Shown here: piece by piece, positions 35,424-43,945 of the stretch
Position numbering within the stretch: position 1 is the first letter of the stretch
How the letters are laid out: each line of letters opens with the position of its first letter
Assembly: GCF_024168485.1 (NCBI RefSeq)
Contig: NZ_JALJVY010000002.1
Span: 248,001-312,000 of the forward strand
Length of the DNA: 64,000 nt
From: Sphingobium sp. OAS761
GTDB taxonomy: Bacteria > Pseudomonadota > Alphaproteobacteria > Sphingomonadales > Sphingomonadaceae
Direction of reading: 5' to 3'
The notes under the pieces: model-generated
The model's database searches: none
Told to the model about the DNA's origin: nothing
What the model saw: only the letters and a program-made list of their open reading frames with translations
Position numbers and translations under genes: made by a program

Positions 35424-37538
35424 TCACCCTCGCACGATCAGCGCGTCCAGCGCGGTCACGCCTTGGCCGACCGGGCCGATTATGACGGGATTGAGATCGA
35501 GCTCTTGAAGGTCGGGCTCCGCGAGCAGGACGGCGCTAACCGTGCGGATCAGCCGAGCCAGCGCCAGAACGTCGAGCGCAGGCGCGCCGCGATAGCCGCT
35601 CAGCAGGGCCGCGCTCTTGAGCTGCATGAGCTCGCTCTCGATCTCCGCTTCCGACAGATCAGGCGTGATCAGCCGCACGTCATGCAGGATTTCGGCGGTT
35701 ACTCCGCCGAACCCGGCCAAAACTACCGGCCCCCACTCGGGATCATTGCGCCCGCCCACGATCATCTCGACCCCGCGCAGCCCCATCGCCTCGATCAGAA
35801 CACCGTCCAGAACGACTGAGGCGTCGTAAGCTGCCACGGCGTCGTGCATCCGAGCCCAGGCCGCGCGCACAGCGGCTGCATCGAGCAGGTTAAGGGCCAC
35901 GCCGCCAGCATCGCTCTTATGGCTGAGCGCGGCCGCCTGCGCCTTCATCGCAACCGGAAAGCCCAGCGCCTCGGCCGCGCTTACCGCTGCGTCAGCATCG
36001 GCCGCAAACCGTCCCTGAGGGAAAGGCACGCCCACCTGCGCCAACAGGGATTTGGCGCGATATTCGGGAATGACGCCTTGATAGGCATCGAACCCCGGCA
36101 AAGCTGTCGGTGTCGGGCTGTTATCGACGTCGATCCGCCCGACCTGCCGCCCCAGCCGGGCGAGTGCGCGAAAAGCGCGTTCGTTCGACGGAAAACACGG
36201 AATGCCGCGCGCGCGCAGGTCGGCGATGAAATCAGGGGGAATAGCCGCTCCCTCGTCCAGGCCGGCAAAGACCAAAGGTTTGGCCAACTCGTCGCCACCA
36301 AGCGATGCCAGGATTGCCGGAACCTTGATCCCGCTGGTCACCGGATCGCCCTGGATAATCCCGCATATGATCGCACCGACGCGAGGATCATCGAACAAGG
36401 CAGACAGCGCCCGGGTGTAGATCGCGGGTTCGCTAAGCCCCTGCGCGGTTATGTCGAGCGGATTGCTGACCGGGACGAAGGGCGGCAGTGCGGCGCGCAG
36501 CGCGGGGCTGTCGTCGTCGCCCAGCGCGGCAAGCGGCAAGCCAAGCTCTTCGGCGAGGTCGAGCGTCAGCGCCTTGAAGGCGCCGGACTCTCCGAGCACG
36601 GCAAGGTCAGGGCGGGTCAGCGCAGGGCAGCGCACCAACAGTTCGGCGATGTCGCCCAGTTCCTCGATCGTCTCGGCGAAGATCACGCCGGCACGCCGCA
36701 CCTTTGCCCGCATCAGCGGATAGTCGCCAGCCATGGCGCCGGTGTGGGTCGCGGCGCTTTCGCGCGCCGCGCTCGACTTGCCCGGATGGAGCAGCACGAT
36801 CTGCTTGCCCGCAGCGCGAATTTTCTTCGCCACCTCCAGGAAGCGGCGAGGATCGCGGAATTGCTCGACGATCATCGCCACCACGTCGGTGTTGGGTTCG
36901 TCTACCAGCCAGTCGACATAATCCTCGACCGTCGACGCCGCCTCATTGCCGGTGGACACCGAATAGCTGAGGGCAACGTCGCGCGCCTGCAACGTCGTGC
37001 CCAGCACGGCCGCCATCGCGCCGGATTGCGACACGATCCCGATCGCCTTGCGCCCTGCCGGAGCGAGGCAGCGTGTTTCGACGAAGGTCAGCGGAACGCT
37101 GTCGACATGGTTGACCATGCCAAGGCAATTGGGGCCCTCCAGCACCATGCCCGATTCCGACGCAATCCGGGCGATCTCCGCCTGTTCGATCAGCCCTTCC
37201 TCGCCGCCTTCCGCGAAACCGGCGGAAAAGACGATCGCGGCGCCGCATTTGCGTTCGGCAAGCCTGCGGATCGCGTCGAGCACAGCCACACGCGGGATGG
37301 CAAGCACGGCCGCATCCACTCCCTCGGGCAGATCGTCGATCGAACTAAGGCACGCGCGCCCGCCGATCGTGTCCCGGTTCGGGTTGATCGGATAGATTGG
37401 GCCTGAAAAACCGTGACGGTCGAGATTCCCCAATAAGGACGCACCCAGAGCCCCGGGCTTGTCGCTGGCGCCGACAACCGCGATGGATCGCGGCCGCAGC
37501 AGGCGCGTTATCATCGCAGCGCTGAGCGTTTCTCCCAT
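35424..37538 (-). CDS. ferA: feruloyl-CoA synthetase, NDP-forming acyl-CoA ligase type
   Basis: Activates ferulate to feruloyl-CoA. The 704-residue product is the ADP-forming type used by Sphingobium SYK-6 FerA, unlike AMP-forming Fcs of pseudomonads. Order: CoA-binding Rossmann domain (SIAVVGASDKPGALG), succinyl-CoA-synthetase-like domains with IVSQSGAM and the phospho-His motif SAATHTGAMAG (H265), and a C-terminal ATP-grasp domain. The start MGETLSAAM follows an AGGAG-like site; an upstream extension of 27 codons is unlikely. The gene is 22 bases after ferB. Confidence 0.85.
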   Translation of the reverse strand: MGETLSAAMITRLLRPRSIAVVGASDKPGALGASLLGNLDRHGFSGPIYPINPNRDTIGGRACLSSIDDLPEGVDAAVLAIPRVAVLDAIRRLAERKCGAAIVFSAGFAEGGEEGLIEQAEIARIASESGMVLEGPNCLGMVNHVDSVPLTFVETRCLAPAGRKAIGIVSQSGAMAAVLGTTLQARDVALSYSVSTGNEAASTVEDYVDWLVDEPNTDVVAMIVEQFRDPRRFLEVAKKIRAAGKQIVLLHPGKSSAARESAATHTGAMAGDYPLMRAKVRRAGVIFAETIEELGDIAELLVRCPALTRPDLAVLGESGAFKALTLDLAEELGLPLAALGDDDSPALRAALPPFVPVSNPLDITAQGLSEPAIYTRALSALFDDPRVGAIICGIIQGDPVTSGIKVPAILASLGGDELAKPLVFAGLDEGAAIPPDFIADLRARGIPCFPSNERAFRALARLGRQVGRIDVDNSPTPTALPGFDAYQGVIPEYRAKSLLAQVGVPFPQGRFAADADAAVSAAEALGFPVAMKAQAAALSHKSDAGGVALNLLDAAAVRAAWARMHDAVAAYDASVVLDGVLIEAMGLRGVEMIVGGRNDPEWGPVVLAGFGGVTAEILHDVRLITPDLSEAEIESELMQLKSAALLSGYRGAPALDVLALARLIRTVSAVLLAEPDLQELDLNPVIIGPVGQGVTALDALIVRG

Positions 37539-37560
37539 ATGCCCTTCTCCCCGCTCCTGC

Positions 37561-38400
37561 TTACTTGGCCACCTTCGATGCGTCGAACGCACCCAGCCCC
37601 GGCTTGAAGGTCTTTGCATCGAGGAACTGGCGGGTCGCCTCCTTGCGTGCCTCCAGCCCGCCCATGCCGTTCAGTGCCTCTTGCGCGCGGATCAGATAGT
37701 CCATCGCGTTGTCGAAGGTCATCTCGGTCATGCGGCGCATCGCCCATTTGGTGGCGCGCAGCGCGTTGGGATCTTTCTTGAGCAGGACGCCGGCGATCTC
37801 CTCCACGCGCGCGCGCAGTTGATCCGCGGGCACGCTTTCAGTCACCAGACCCTGCTCGGCCGCTTGTTTCCCGGTCAGATTCTCGCCCATCATGGCGTGG
37901 TAGATCGCCTTGCGAAACGGCATCAGTTCCTGCGCCACCTTGCTGGCGCCGCCGCCCGGCAAAATGCCCCAGTTGATCTCGGAAAGACCGAAAGTCGCAT
38001 CATCGGCGGCGACCACGATGTCCAGCGCGTGGAGCGGACCGTAGGCGCCACCAAAGGCCCAGCCATTGACCATGCCGATGGTTGGCTTTTCATACCAGCG
38101 CAGCCGGTCCCACCAGGAATAGGCCTCGCGCTGGCTCTTGCGGATCGCGCCGATCCCGAGCGCCTCATTCTCGCGGAAATACTCTTGGAGGTCCATACCG
38201 GCCGAGAAGGCGTCGCCCTCGCCGGTCAGTACGAGCACGCCCACATCTTCGCGGAACTCAAGGCTCTCCAGCACGCGCATCATCTGCCGATTGAGCTTCG
38301 GGCTCATGCAATTGCGCTTTTCCGGCCGATTGTACGAGACCCACGCAACCCGCGCCTCGACGTGGACGGCGACAGTATCCTCTTCTGCGCGCTCGGTCAT
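37561..38400 (-). CDS. ferB: feruloyl-CoA hydratase/lyase
   Basis: Hydrates feruloyl-CoA and cleaves it to vanillin and acetyl-CoA. The 279-residue crotonase-fold product matches Pseudomonas Ech/SYK-6 FerB closely, with NRPEKRNCMSP, LTGEGDAFSAGMDLQEYFRE (oxyanion loop), MVNGWAFGGAYGPL and ATFGLSEINWGILPGGG. The catalytic Glu lies in the last motif. It is the first gene of the ferBA operon, divergent from ferC, with an 88-base control region between them. Confidence 0.9.
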   Translation of the reverse strand: MTERAEEDTVAVHVEARVAWVSYNRPEKRNCMSPKLNRQMMRVLESLEFREDVGVLVLTGEGDAFSAGMDLQEYFRENEALGIGAIRKSQREAYSWWDRLRWYEKPTIGMVNGWAFGGAYGPLHALDIVVAADDATFGLSEINWGILPGGGASKVAQELMPFRKAIYHAMMGENLTGKQAAEQGLVTESVPADQLRARVEEIAGVLLKKDPNALRATKWAMRRMTEMTFDNAMDYLIRAQEALNGMGGLEARKEATRQFLDAKTFKPGLGAFDASKVAK

Positions 38401-38432
38401 CTCACTCTCTCATGCAAATCTGAATTGCTATG

Positions 38433-38465
38433 TTGCATAACTTTAATTTTGCTATAGTCAATAGC
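38433..38465 (-). promoter_or_regulatory. ferB promoter with candidate FerC operator
   Basis: On the minus strand TTGACT (38461-38456) lies 16 bases from TATGCA (38439-38434), a plausible -35/-10 pair for ferB. The inverted repeat GCTAT-agtca-ATAGC (38451-38465) overlaps the -35 box, and TATG-ttg-CATA (38429-38439) overlaps the -10. Such placement suits repression by the MarR protein encoded divergently. In SYK-6, FerC represses ferBA and is released by hydroxycinnamoyl-CoA. Confidence 0.5.
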
Positions 38466-38488
38466 GATATCTGGAGTTAGGCAAGGCC

Positions 38489-38953
38489 ATGGAAAAGAAT
38501 GATGCGGTGAATGAATTGTCGGAGGGCGGGGCTGCCGCGTCGCTGGTCGATCCATTGTCGACCCTGCCCGGCTACCTGCTCCGCCGCGCGGCAAATACTA
38601 TGATGACGGAACTCGCCGCCCGCCTTGCCGCCCTGGACCTGCGGATTTCAGAGGCGACCGTGCTGCTGCTGCTGGATGCCCGAACGGACCTGACCTCTGC
38701 GGATATAGGGAAGATACTCGACATCCAGCGCGCCAACATGGTGCCGCTGCTCGCACGTCTTGAAGGCGCGGGATTGATACGGCGCGAACCGCTCGATCGG
38801 AAGTCGCTGGCGATCCTGCTTACCGATGAAGGCCGAACCTGCCGCGCCCGGGTAGACACCATCACGCGGGAGTTCGAGAATGATCTGCTTGCCCGCATTC
38901 CCGCGGATCACCGGCCGCACCTGGTCCCCGCGCTGCAGGCCTTGCTCAGATGA
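38489..38953 (+). CDS. ferC: MarR family repressor of the ferulate genes
   Basis: A winged-helix transcriptional regulator of 154 residues. The DNA-binding part includes LRISEATVLLLLDARTDLTSADIGKILDIQRANMVPLLARLEGAGLIRREPLDRKSLAILLT, i.e. the recognition helix and wing of MarR proteins, with a dimerising helix at each end. It is divergent from ferBA, the same arrangement as in Sphingobium SYK-6, where FerC is a repressor that responds to feruloyl-CoA-type effectors. An O-demethylase gene follows in the same direction after 137 bases. Confidence 0.8.
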   Translation: MEKNDAVNELSEGGAAASLVDPLSTLPGYLLRRAANTMMTELAARLAALDLRISEATVLLLLDARTDLTSADIGKILDIQRANMVPLLARLEGAGLIRREPLDRKSLAILLTDEGRTCRARVDTITREFENDLLARIPADHRPHLVPALQALLR

Positions 38954-39090
38954 AAGGATGTAAGGGCTCAATTGACTGACACGGCATCGTGTCGGCGTCG
39001 GAGGCGCATAAAAAGCGCTCGGTTAACGAGTCAGGGCCCCAACTTCACAAGTTTTTCGACTCGGTGCCCCATAAAATTCAGGAGAGAAGC

Positions 39091-40383
39091 ATGACCACAC
39101 CCTTCAACCAGATACTTGCATTCCCCTATTACGCCGAGCCGACGTTGTACGTGGCCGTTGGTGATGTGCTGCGGCCATGGGAATATAACGGTTGGAAGCC
39201 CGAGAGCCTGTCCTGGAAGCAGAGCTGCTATATCCACACCGGTCTCTCGGGCCCCGTCGTATGCGTGGACGGCCCGGACGCCGACGCCTTCGTGGCACAG
39301 CTTTGCACCAACAACCTGGCGACCTTCCCGGAAGGGACGATGCGACACGCGGTGATGTGCACCGAGGAAGGACTGATCGCCGCGCACGGAATCTTGCAGC
39401 GCTATGACGACGGGCATTACCGCCACTTCGCGGGCGGACCATGGGCACTCTACCAAGGTCTTCAGGGCAAGTTCGACGTGCGGGTCTGGATGGAGGACAG
39501 CTATCTGACGCAGATTGCCGGGCCGCGGTCGCTGGAGGCGCTGCAACGGGCCACCGGCGAAGATCTCAGCGACATCAAGTTCCTGCGCTATCGCAAGACG
39601 CAGATCGCGGGCAAGACGGTCGAGGTGGGCCGCATCGGTATGTCGGGCAACCTGGCCTATGAGGTGCGCGGGCCGATCGCGGATGGTCCGGCGGTGTACG
39701 ACGCCATCTATCAGGCAAACAAGGATATCGGGATCGAGCGCCTTGGCTGGCGCACCTATCTCGTCAATCATGTCGAAGGCGGTTTTCCGCAGGCCAACTG
39801 GACCTTCGGCATGGCCGTGGTCAACGATCAGGGCTTCCGCGACTGGGTAGGCGAGGACCATTTCGCGCTCCACTCCCAGCGAACGGGCAGTTACGATCCC
39901 GCCGACCTTCGCGCACGCCAGCGCAATCCGTTCGAGGTGAACTGGGACAAGGCGGTGCGGTTCGATCACGAATTCATCGGCCGCAAGGCGCTCGAACAGG
40001 TCGCGGCTTCCCCCGATCAGCGGCGCACGGTGACGCTCCGCTGGAATGCTGATGACGTGATAGACATCTATGCCTCGCTCTATCGTCCGGGCGAGGAGTA
40101 TCGGACGATGGATCTGCCGACAACGCCCACCTGGGGGCATGGCATGCTCGAACATGCCGATCGTCTGCTCGCCGGGGACAAACTGGTGGGTATGTCCTCA
40201 GGCTCGATCTACAGCTACTATTTCAGAGAAAATCTCTCGATGGGCTGCGTCGATGTCAGCCACTCGGAGCCAGGCACGGAATTGATCGTGCAGTGGGGCG
40301 ATTACGGCAAGCGCATCAAGGATGTGCGCGTGACGGTCGACCGGTTCCCCTATCTTGACGAGAAACGGAACAACGAGGCGTAA
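39091..40383 (+). CDS. GcvT-like tetrahydrofolate-dependent O-demethylase (LigM/DesA type)
   Basis: Proposed to transfer the methyl group of vanillate, 3-O-methylgallate or syringate to tetrahydrofolate. The ATG at 39091 follows AGGAGAG and gives 430 residues, close to LigM and DesA (about 460-470). Features of the aminomethyltransferase fold are DGPDADAFVAQLCTNNL (folate-binding subdomain), IAGPRSLEALQRATGEDL, MSGNLAYEVRGP and the C-terminal barrel with NPFEVNWDKAVRFDHEFIGRKAL. LigM and DesA cannot be told apart by reading. A strong hairpin follows the stop. Confidence 0.8.
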   Translation: MTTPFNQILAFPYYAEPTLYVAVGDVLRPWEYNGWKPESLSWKQSCYIHTGLSGPVVCVDGPDADAFVAQLCTNNLATFPEGTMRHAVMCTEEGLIAAHGILQRYDDGHYRHFAGGPWALYQGLQGKFDVRVWMEDSYLTQIAGPRSLEALQRATGEDLSDIKFLRYRKTQIAGKTVEVGRIGMSGNLAYEVRGPIADGPAVYDAIYQANKDIGIERLGWRTYLVNHVEGGFPQANWTFGMAVVNDQGFRDWVGEDHFALHSQRTGSYDPADLRARQRNPFEVNWDKAVRFDHEFIGRKALEQVAASPDQRRTVTLRWNADDVIDIYASLYRPGEEYRTMDLPTTPTWGHGMLEHADRLLAGDKLVGMSSGSIYSYYFRENLSMGCVDVSHSEPGTELIVQWGDYGKRIKDVRVTVDRFPYLDEKRNNEA

Positions 40384-40393
40384 CCAGGCTCGG

Positions 40394-40425
40394 CACTGTC
40401 TGCCTGACCTTTCAGGCGGACAGTG
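40394..40425. terminator. hairpin between convergent genes
   Basis: CACTGTCTGCCTGA (40394-40407) pairs with TCAGGCGGACAGTG (40412-40425) around a 4-base loop: 14 bp with one T-G wobble. It starts 10 bases after the O-demethylase stop and may also serve the convergent folB transcript. No T-tract follows. Confidence 0.6.
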
Positions 40426-40562
40426 GCAGCCGGGGTCCCACCTTGGCAAGATCGTGCGACCTCCAAACCACTCGCTATCGCAATTGTTCGATTTCGACGC
40501 TGGTTTCGACGCAGGGCTCAGCGCGCTGGTGCGGGGTTCGCGTTCCGGGCTTGATGGGGGGA

Positions 40563-40925
40563 TCAGCCGGCGCGGTACACCGCACGCGCACTGGCGACGC
40601 CGTTCACCAATGCGCCGGGCTTTTCGACGATGACCTCGACTCGATCGACCGATCCGGCGGCGAGGCAGCCGCCCGCAAGGCGCGCGCAGAAGGTTTCGAT
40701 GAGCACGATATGCTCATTCGCCAGGGCTTCGGCCAAGGCGACCACGCCTTCATAGTCGATCGTCGCGCTGAGCTGATCGGTGGGCGCGCGCTTCAGCCGG
40801 AGCGAAACCATCACCCGCAACATCTGGCGGCGATCCATTTCATGGGCATGCGCGCCGATACGCGCCGCCAGTCGCAGGTCGTGGACCCTGACTTCGATAC
40901 CCTCGTCATGGACGGCGCCGGTCAT
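40563..40925 (-). CDS. folB: dihydroneopterin aldolase-family protein
   Basis: FolB converts dihydroneopterin to the pterin precursor of folate. The 120-residue product contains the family pattern VHDLRLAARIGAHAHEMDRRQ (catalytic-site Glu region), SATIDYEGVVALAEALANEHIVLIETFCARLA and VEVIVEKPGAL with the conserved Lys. The ATG at 40925 overlaps the MFS stop by 4 bases. It is the last gene of the leftward catabolic operon. Its place beside O-demethylases suggests extra folate supply. Confidence 0.78.
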   Translation of the reverse strand: MTGAVHDEGIEVRVHDLRLAARIGAHAHEMDRRQMLRVMVSLRLKRAPTDQLSATIDYEGVVALAEALANEHIVLIETFCARLAGGCLAAGSVDRVEVIVEKPGALVNGVASARAVYRAG

Positions 40926-42259
40926 TCGTGCTGCTCGCGTAGCCGCGCTCGCAGCACGGTCAGCGTCACGGCGCAAATCGCCGAGCCCGAACCCATGACG
41001 AGCGCGACGATCGGGAAGCCGTATCCAGCCGTGAACAACAGACCGGCAAGCGCCGGCGCGGCGGCCGAGATTCCCCGGCCCACGCCGATCACGGCCCCCG
41101 TCGCGCCGGCACGCAGGTGGGTCGGGAACAGCGTCGCGACGAGGCTATAGTGGCCGACAACTGCCGCGTTGGCACATAGACCCGCTACAAACGCCCCGGC
41201 CGAGAGGATCGTCAGGTCCGCCGGCATGGAACCGAAGCCTGCCATCGCCATCGATGCAAGCGCCGCAATGGCGATCGTCAAGCCAAGCACCGATAGGCGT
41301 TCCGTCAACAGACCGAACAGCAGACAACCCACAATGCCGCCGCTGCTTGCCCAGACGAGCACCGAAGCGGCCTGCGGCGCGCTGAAGCCCATGTCGACGA
41401 TGACGGGCGCCGTCCACTTGAACAGGAAGATGAAGGTGGTGATATTGGTAAGATAGGCGATCGTCAGCAATATCGTGGTCCAGCGAAACGCCGGCGCAAA
41501 AATCTCCGCAAACCCCGTTTTGCGCGCACCGGCTGGACGTTCAGGGATGTGCAACGCTGCAAGCGGCTCATGCCCCATGCGGGCGAGCAGCCGATTGACG
41601 CGCGGCAAGGCAGCATGGCCGCGCTTGTGAACCTCGAACTCGATCGAATCCGGCGCCAGCCAGAGCACGAGCGGCGCCATGAGCGTCGTACAGAGCGCAC
41701 CGAACAGAAACACCTCGTGCCAGCCATAGGCGCGGAGCAGCTGGACCGCGACCATGCCGCCCAGCACGCTTCCGATCGGAAAGCCGACCGCCATCAGGAC
41801 GACGACGAGCGGTCGCCGCCGTTCATTGGCCGCTTCGGCAACGCCCGCGTTGGTTGCGGCGAGCATCCCGCCGATGCCGAAGCCAGTGAGCAAGCGGCCG
41901 ATCGACAGCACAGCCACGTCAGGCGCGAACGCCGATCCGAACATCCCTATACTCATGCAGGCAAGGCAAAGCAGGATCGTCCAGCGGCGGCCACGCGCAT
42001 CCGCCAGGCCGCCGAGCAACAGCGAGCCGAGCGTCATGCCGACCAGCTCCAGCGACATGACGACCCCGAGTTCGGCGCGTGTGAGGCCCCATTCCGCAAG
42101 GATACCGGGTGCCGCGAAACTGATCGCCAGCGCATCGAAGCCATCGAGCGCATTCAGGCCGAACATCACCGCCACCACCGCCCACTGCATGCGCGACATG
42201 GGCGAGCGCTTGAGGATCTCGACGGGATCCTGAGCCAATCGGGGAACCTGCACGTTCAC
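40922..42259 (-). CDS. MFS transporter, aromatic acid:H+ symporter-like
   Basis: Predicted uptake of an aromatic acid across the inner membrane. The GTG start at 42259 (445 residues) overlaps the upstream stop. There are 12 probable helices. The first contains GLNALDGFDALAISFAAPGI, the D-G-x-D motif typical of the aromatic acid symporter (PcaK/VanK-like) group. The loop 2-3 motif GGLADARGRRWTIL and repeat motif GLLTERLSVLGL are also present. Overlaps with both neighbours place it in the operon. The substrate is inferred from context. Confidence 0.8.
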   Translation of the reverse strand: MNVQVPRLAQDPVEILKRSPMSRMQWAVVAVMFGLNALDGFDALAISFAAPGILAEWGLTRAELGVVMSLELVGMTLGSLLLGGLADARGRRWTILLCLACMSIGMFGSAFAPDVAVLSIGRLLTGFGIGGMLAATNAGVAEAANERRRPLVVVLMAVGFPIGSVLGGMVAVQLLRAYGWHEVFLFGALCTTLMAPLVLWLAPDSIEFEVHKRGHAALPRVNRLLARMGHEPLAALHIPERPAGARKTGFAEIFAPAFRWTTILLTIAYLTNITTFIFLFKWTAPVIVDMGFSAPQAASVLVWASSGGIVGCLLFGLLTERLSVLGLTIAIAALASMAMAGFGSMPADLTILSAGAFVAGLCANAAVVGHYSLVATLFPTHLRAGATGAVIGVGRGISAAAPALAGLLFTAGYGFPIVALVMGSGSAICAVTLTVLRARLREQHE

Positions 42260-43938
42260 GCGAAGGCCGCGAAATGGGCGATAGGCCCGGCGCCCTGCAC
42301 CGCCTCGGCATGGTGCAATACGGCTCGTCCCTCGATCCGGTCCAGCCAATAGCGGCCCGCGGCACGCATACGGGCTGAGGCCTCATGATCTCCCAGTTGC
42401 GCTACGAAGCGCGCCGCGATCCATCCGGCGCTGGCCAGCATGGCGAGGTCAAGGAACGCGGCAGCGCCAGCGTCCTGGTCAGCGGGGTCAGCCGCCTTCA
42501 AGGTCGATGCCGCACCCTCCAGCAAGTCAAGACAGCGTGCCAACGGCGTTTCTGCGCCATCGGCGCGGGCCACCGCCAGAAACGCCTGTAGCCCGGCGTC
42601 GTCGCGGATCACGCGGCGCTGCAGCAGGTCGATCGCCTGGATGCCGGAGGTGCCTTCGAACACGGACAGCACGCGGGCGTCTCGCAGCGCCTGCTCGACC
42701 GGCCATTCAGCGGTGTAGCCCGCGCCGCCCAGCACTTGGATCGCGCCGCTCGCATTGGCGAACGCGCAGTCCGCACCGAACGTCTTGGCGATCGGCAGGA
42801 ACCATTGGACCAGCGCGGCACAGCGCTCGCGATCGGCCGGATCCTCGCTATGGGCGGCCAGCTCGGCAAGATTGGCGATGTTCAGCATCAAGCCGCGAAG
42901 CAATTGCGTGTGCGCGGTCAGTTCGAGCAGTTGCCGGCGAACGTCGGCGTGGGCGACGATCGGCTGCGGATCGCCGGGTTTGCCGCCCTGCCGCCGCTCG
43001 CGCGCATAGGAGAGCGCCACGTCCGACGCGGAACAAGCGATACCCAGCCCCATCGCACTGACCGCCAGGCGCATCTGCGTGATCATCACGAACATCTGCG
43101 CGAGCCCGCGCCCACGCTCGCCGATCAAGGTCGCTGGCGCCTCGTCGAACGCCAGCGTGCAGGTTGGGGAGCCATGCAGGCCGAGCTTGTCCTCGATGCG
43201 CAGCACTTGCACGCCGTCCTGCCCGGCCACGCGCGTATCTACCAGAAACAGGCTGATCTCCGGCCGCGTCGCCGTCCCATCGTCGCTGCGTGCCAGCACG
43301 CAATGCACAATGGCGTCGGTCAGGTCGTGATCGCCATAGCTGATCCAGCATTTTTCACCCGAGATGCGCCAACCATCCGGCGCCGCGCGCGCACGGGTGC
43401 GCATCTGAAGGACATCGCTTCCCGCCCCCGCTTCCGAAATGCAGATCGTCGCGCCCAACTCGCCCGAGGCCAGAGCAGGGAGCAAGGCTTGTTTGACGTC
43501 CGGCGCGGCGAAGGCCGCGATCAGCCGGGCGGCGGAACGCTGCGGAACGGGAAGCATGCCGAAGGCGGGGCAAGCGCGGTCGAAAATCTCCTGCACCGCA
43601 AGGCAGAGCGGCAGCGGCAGTTGCTGGCCGCCATAGCCCGCCTCATGATCGATCGAGGACCAGCCATTGGCGACGAATGCCGCCCAGGCCTCGCGATGGC
43701 CTGGCGCCGTGTGGACGCGCCCGCCCCGAAGCTGCGCACCTTGGGCGTCCATCGCGCGATTGAGCGGTTCCAGCGTATCGGTGGCGAACGCCGCCGCCTG
43801 TTCTAGGATGGCGACGATGGTCCCCTCGTCGAGCACGGCATAGCTTTCCCGCAGGCGCACGACCTCGTCGAAGCGAAAGGAAGCGCGCAACTGCTCGGCG
43901 CTTTGCGAAAGATCGAAATGGGGCAGGTGCGCACGCAT
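42256..43938 (-). CDS. acyl-CoA dehydrogenase, DmdC-like long form
   Basis: An FAD-dependent acyl-CoA dehydrogenase of 560 residues, longer than the usual 380-400 and like the DmdC (3-methylmercaptopropionyl-CoA dehydrogenase) group with a C-terminal extension. Motifs: AGYGGQQLPLPL, ICISEAGAGSDV, ISGEKCWISYGDHDL, RIEDKLGLHGSPTCTLAFD and QVLGGAGYTAEWPVEQALRDAR. The last two cover substrate- and FAD-binding parts. The ATG at 43938 lies 7 bases after the aldehyde dehydrogenase stop. It may desaturate an aromatic side-chain CoA ester; the substrate is unknown. Confidence 0.8.
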   Translation of the reverse strand: MRAHLPHFDLSQSAEQLRASFRFDEVVRLRESYAVLDEGTIVAILEQAAAFATDTLEPLNRAMDAQGAQLRGGRVHTAPGHREAWAAFVANGWSSIDHEAGYGGQQLPLPLCLAVQEIFDRACPAFGMLPVPQRSAARLIAAFAAPDVKQALLPALASGELGATICISEAGAGSDVLQMRTRARAAPDGWRISGEKCWISYGDHDLTDAIVHCVLARSDDGTATRPEISLFLVDTRVAGQDGVQVLRIEDKLGLHGSPTCTLAFDEAPATLIGERGRGLAQMFVMITQMRLAVSAMGLGIACSASDVALSYARERRQGGKPGDPQPIVAHADVRRQLLELTAHTQLLRGLMLNIANLAELAAHSEDPADRERCAALVQWFLPIAKTFGADCAFANASGAIQVLGGAGYTAEWPVEQALRDARVLSVFEGTSGIQAIDLLQRRVIRDDAGLQAFLAVARADGAETPLARCLDLLEGAASTLKAADPADQDAGAAAFLDLAMLASAGWIAARFVAQLGDHEASARMRAAGRYWLDRIEGRAVLHHAEAVQGAGPIAHFAAFA

Positions 43939-43945
43939 GGTCGGA

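Noticed and set aside
38989..39090. Longer N-terminus (34 codons) for the O-demethylase after ferC
   Set aside because: The extension is not similar to the family, and the ATG at 39091 has a good AGGAGAG site.
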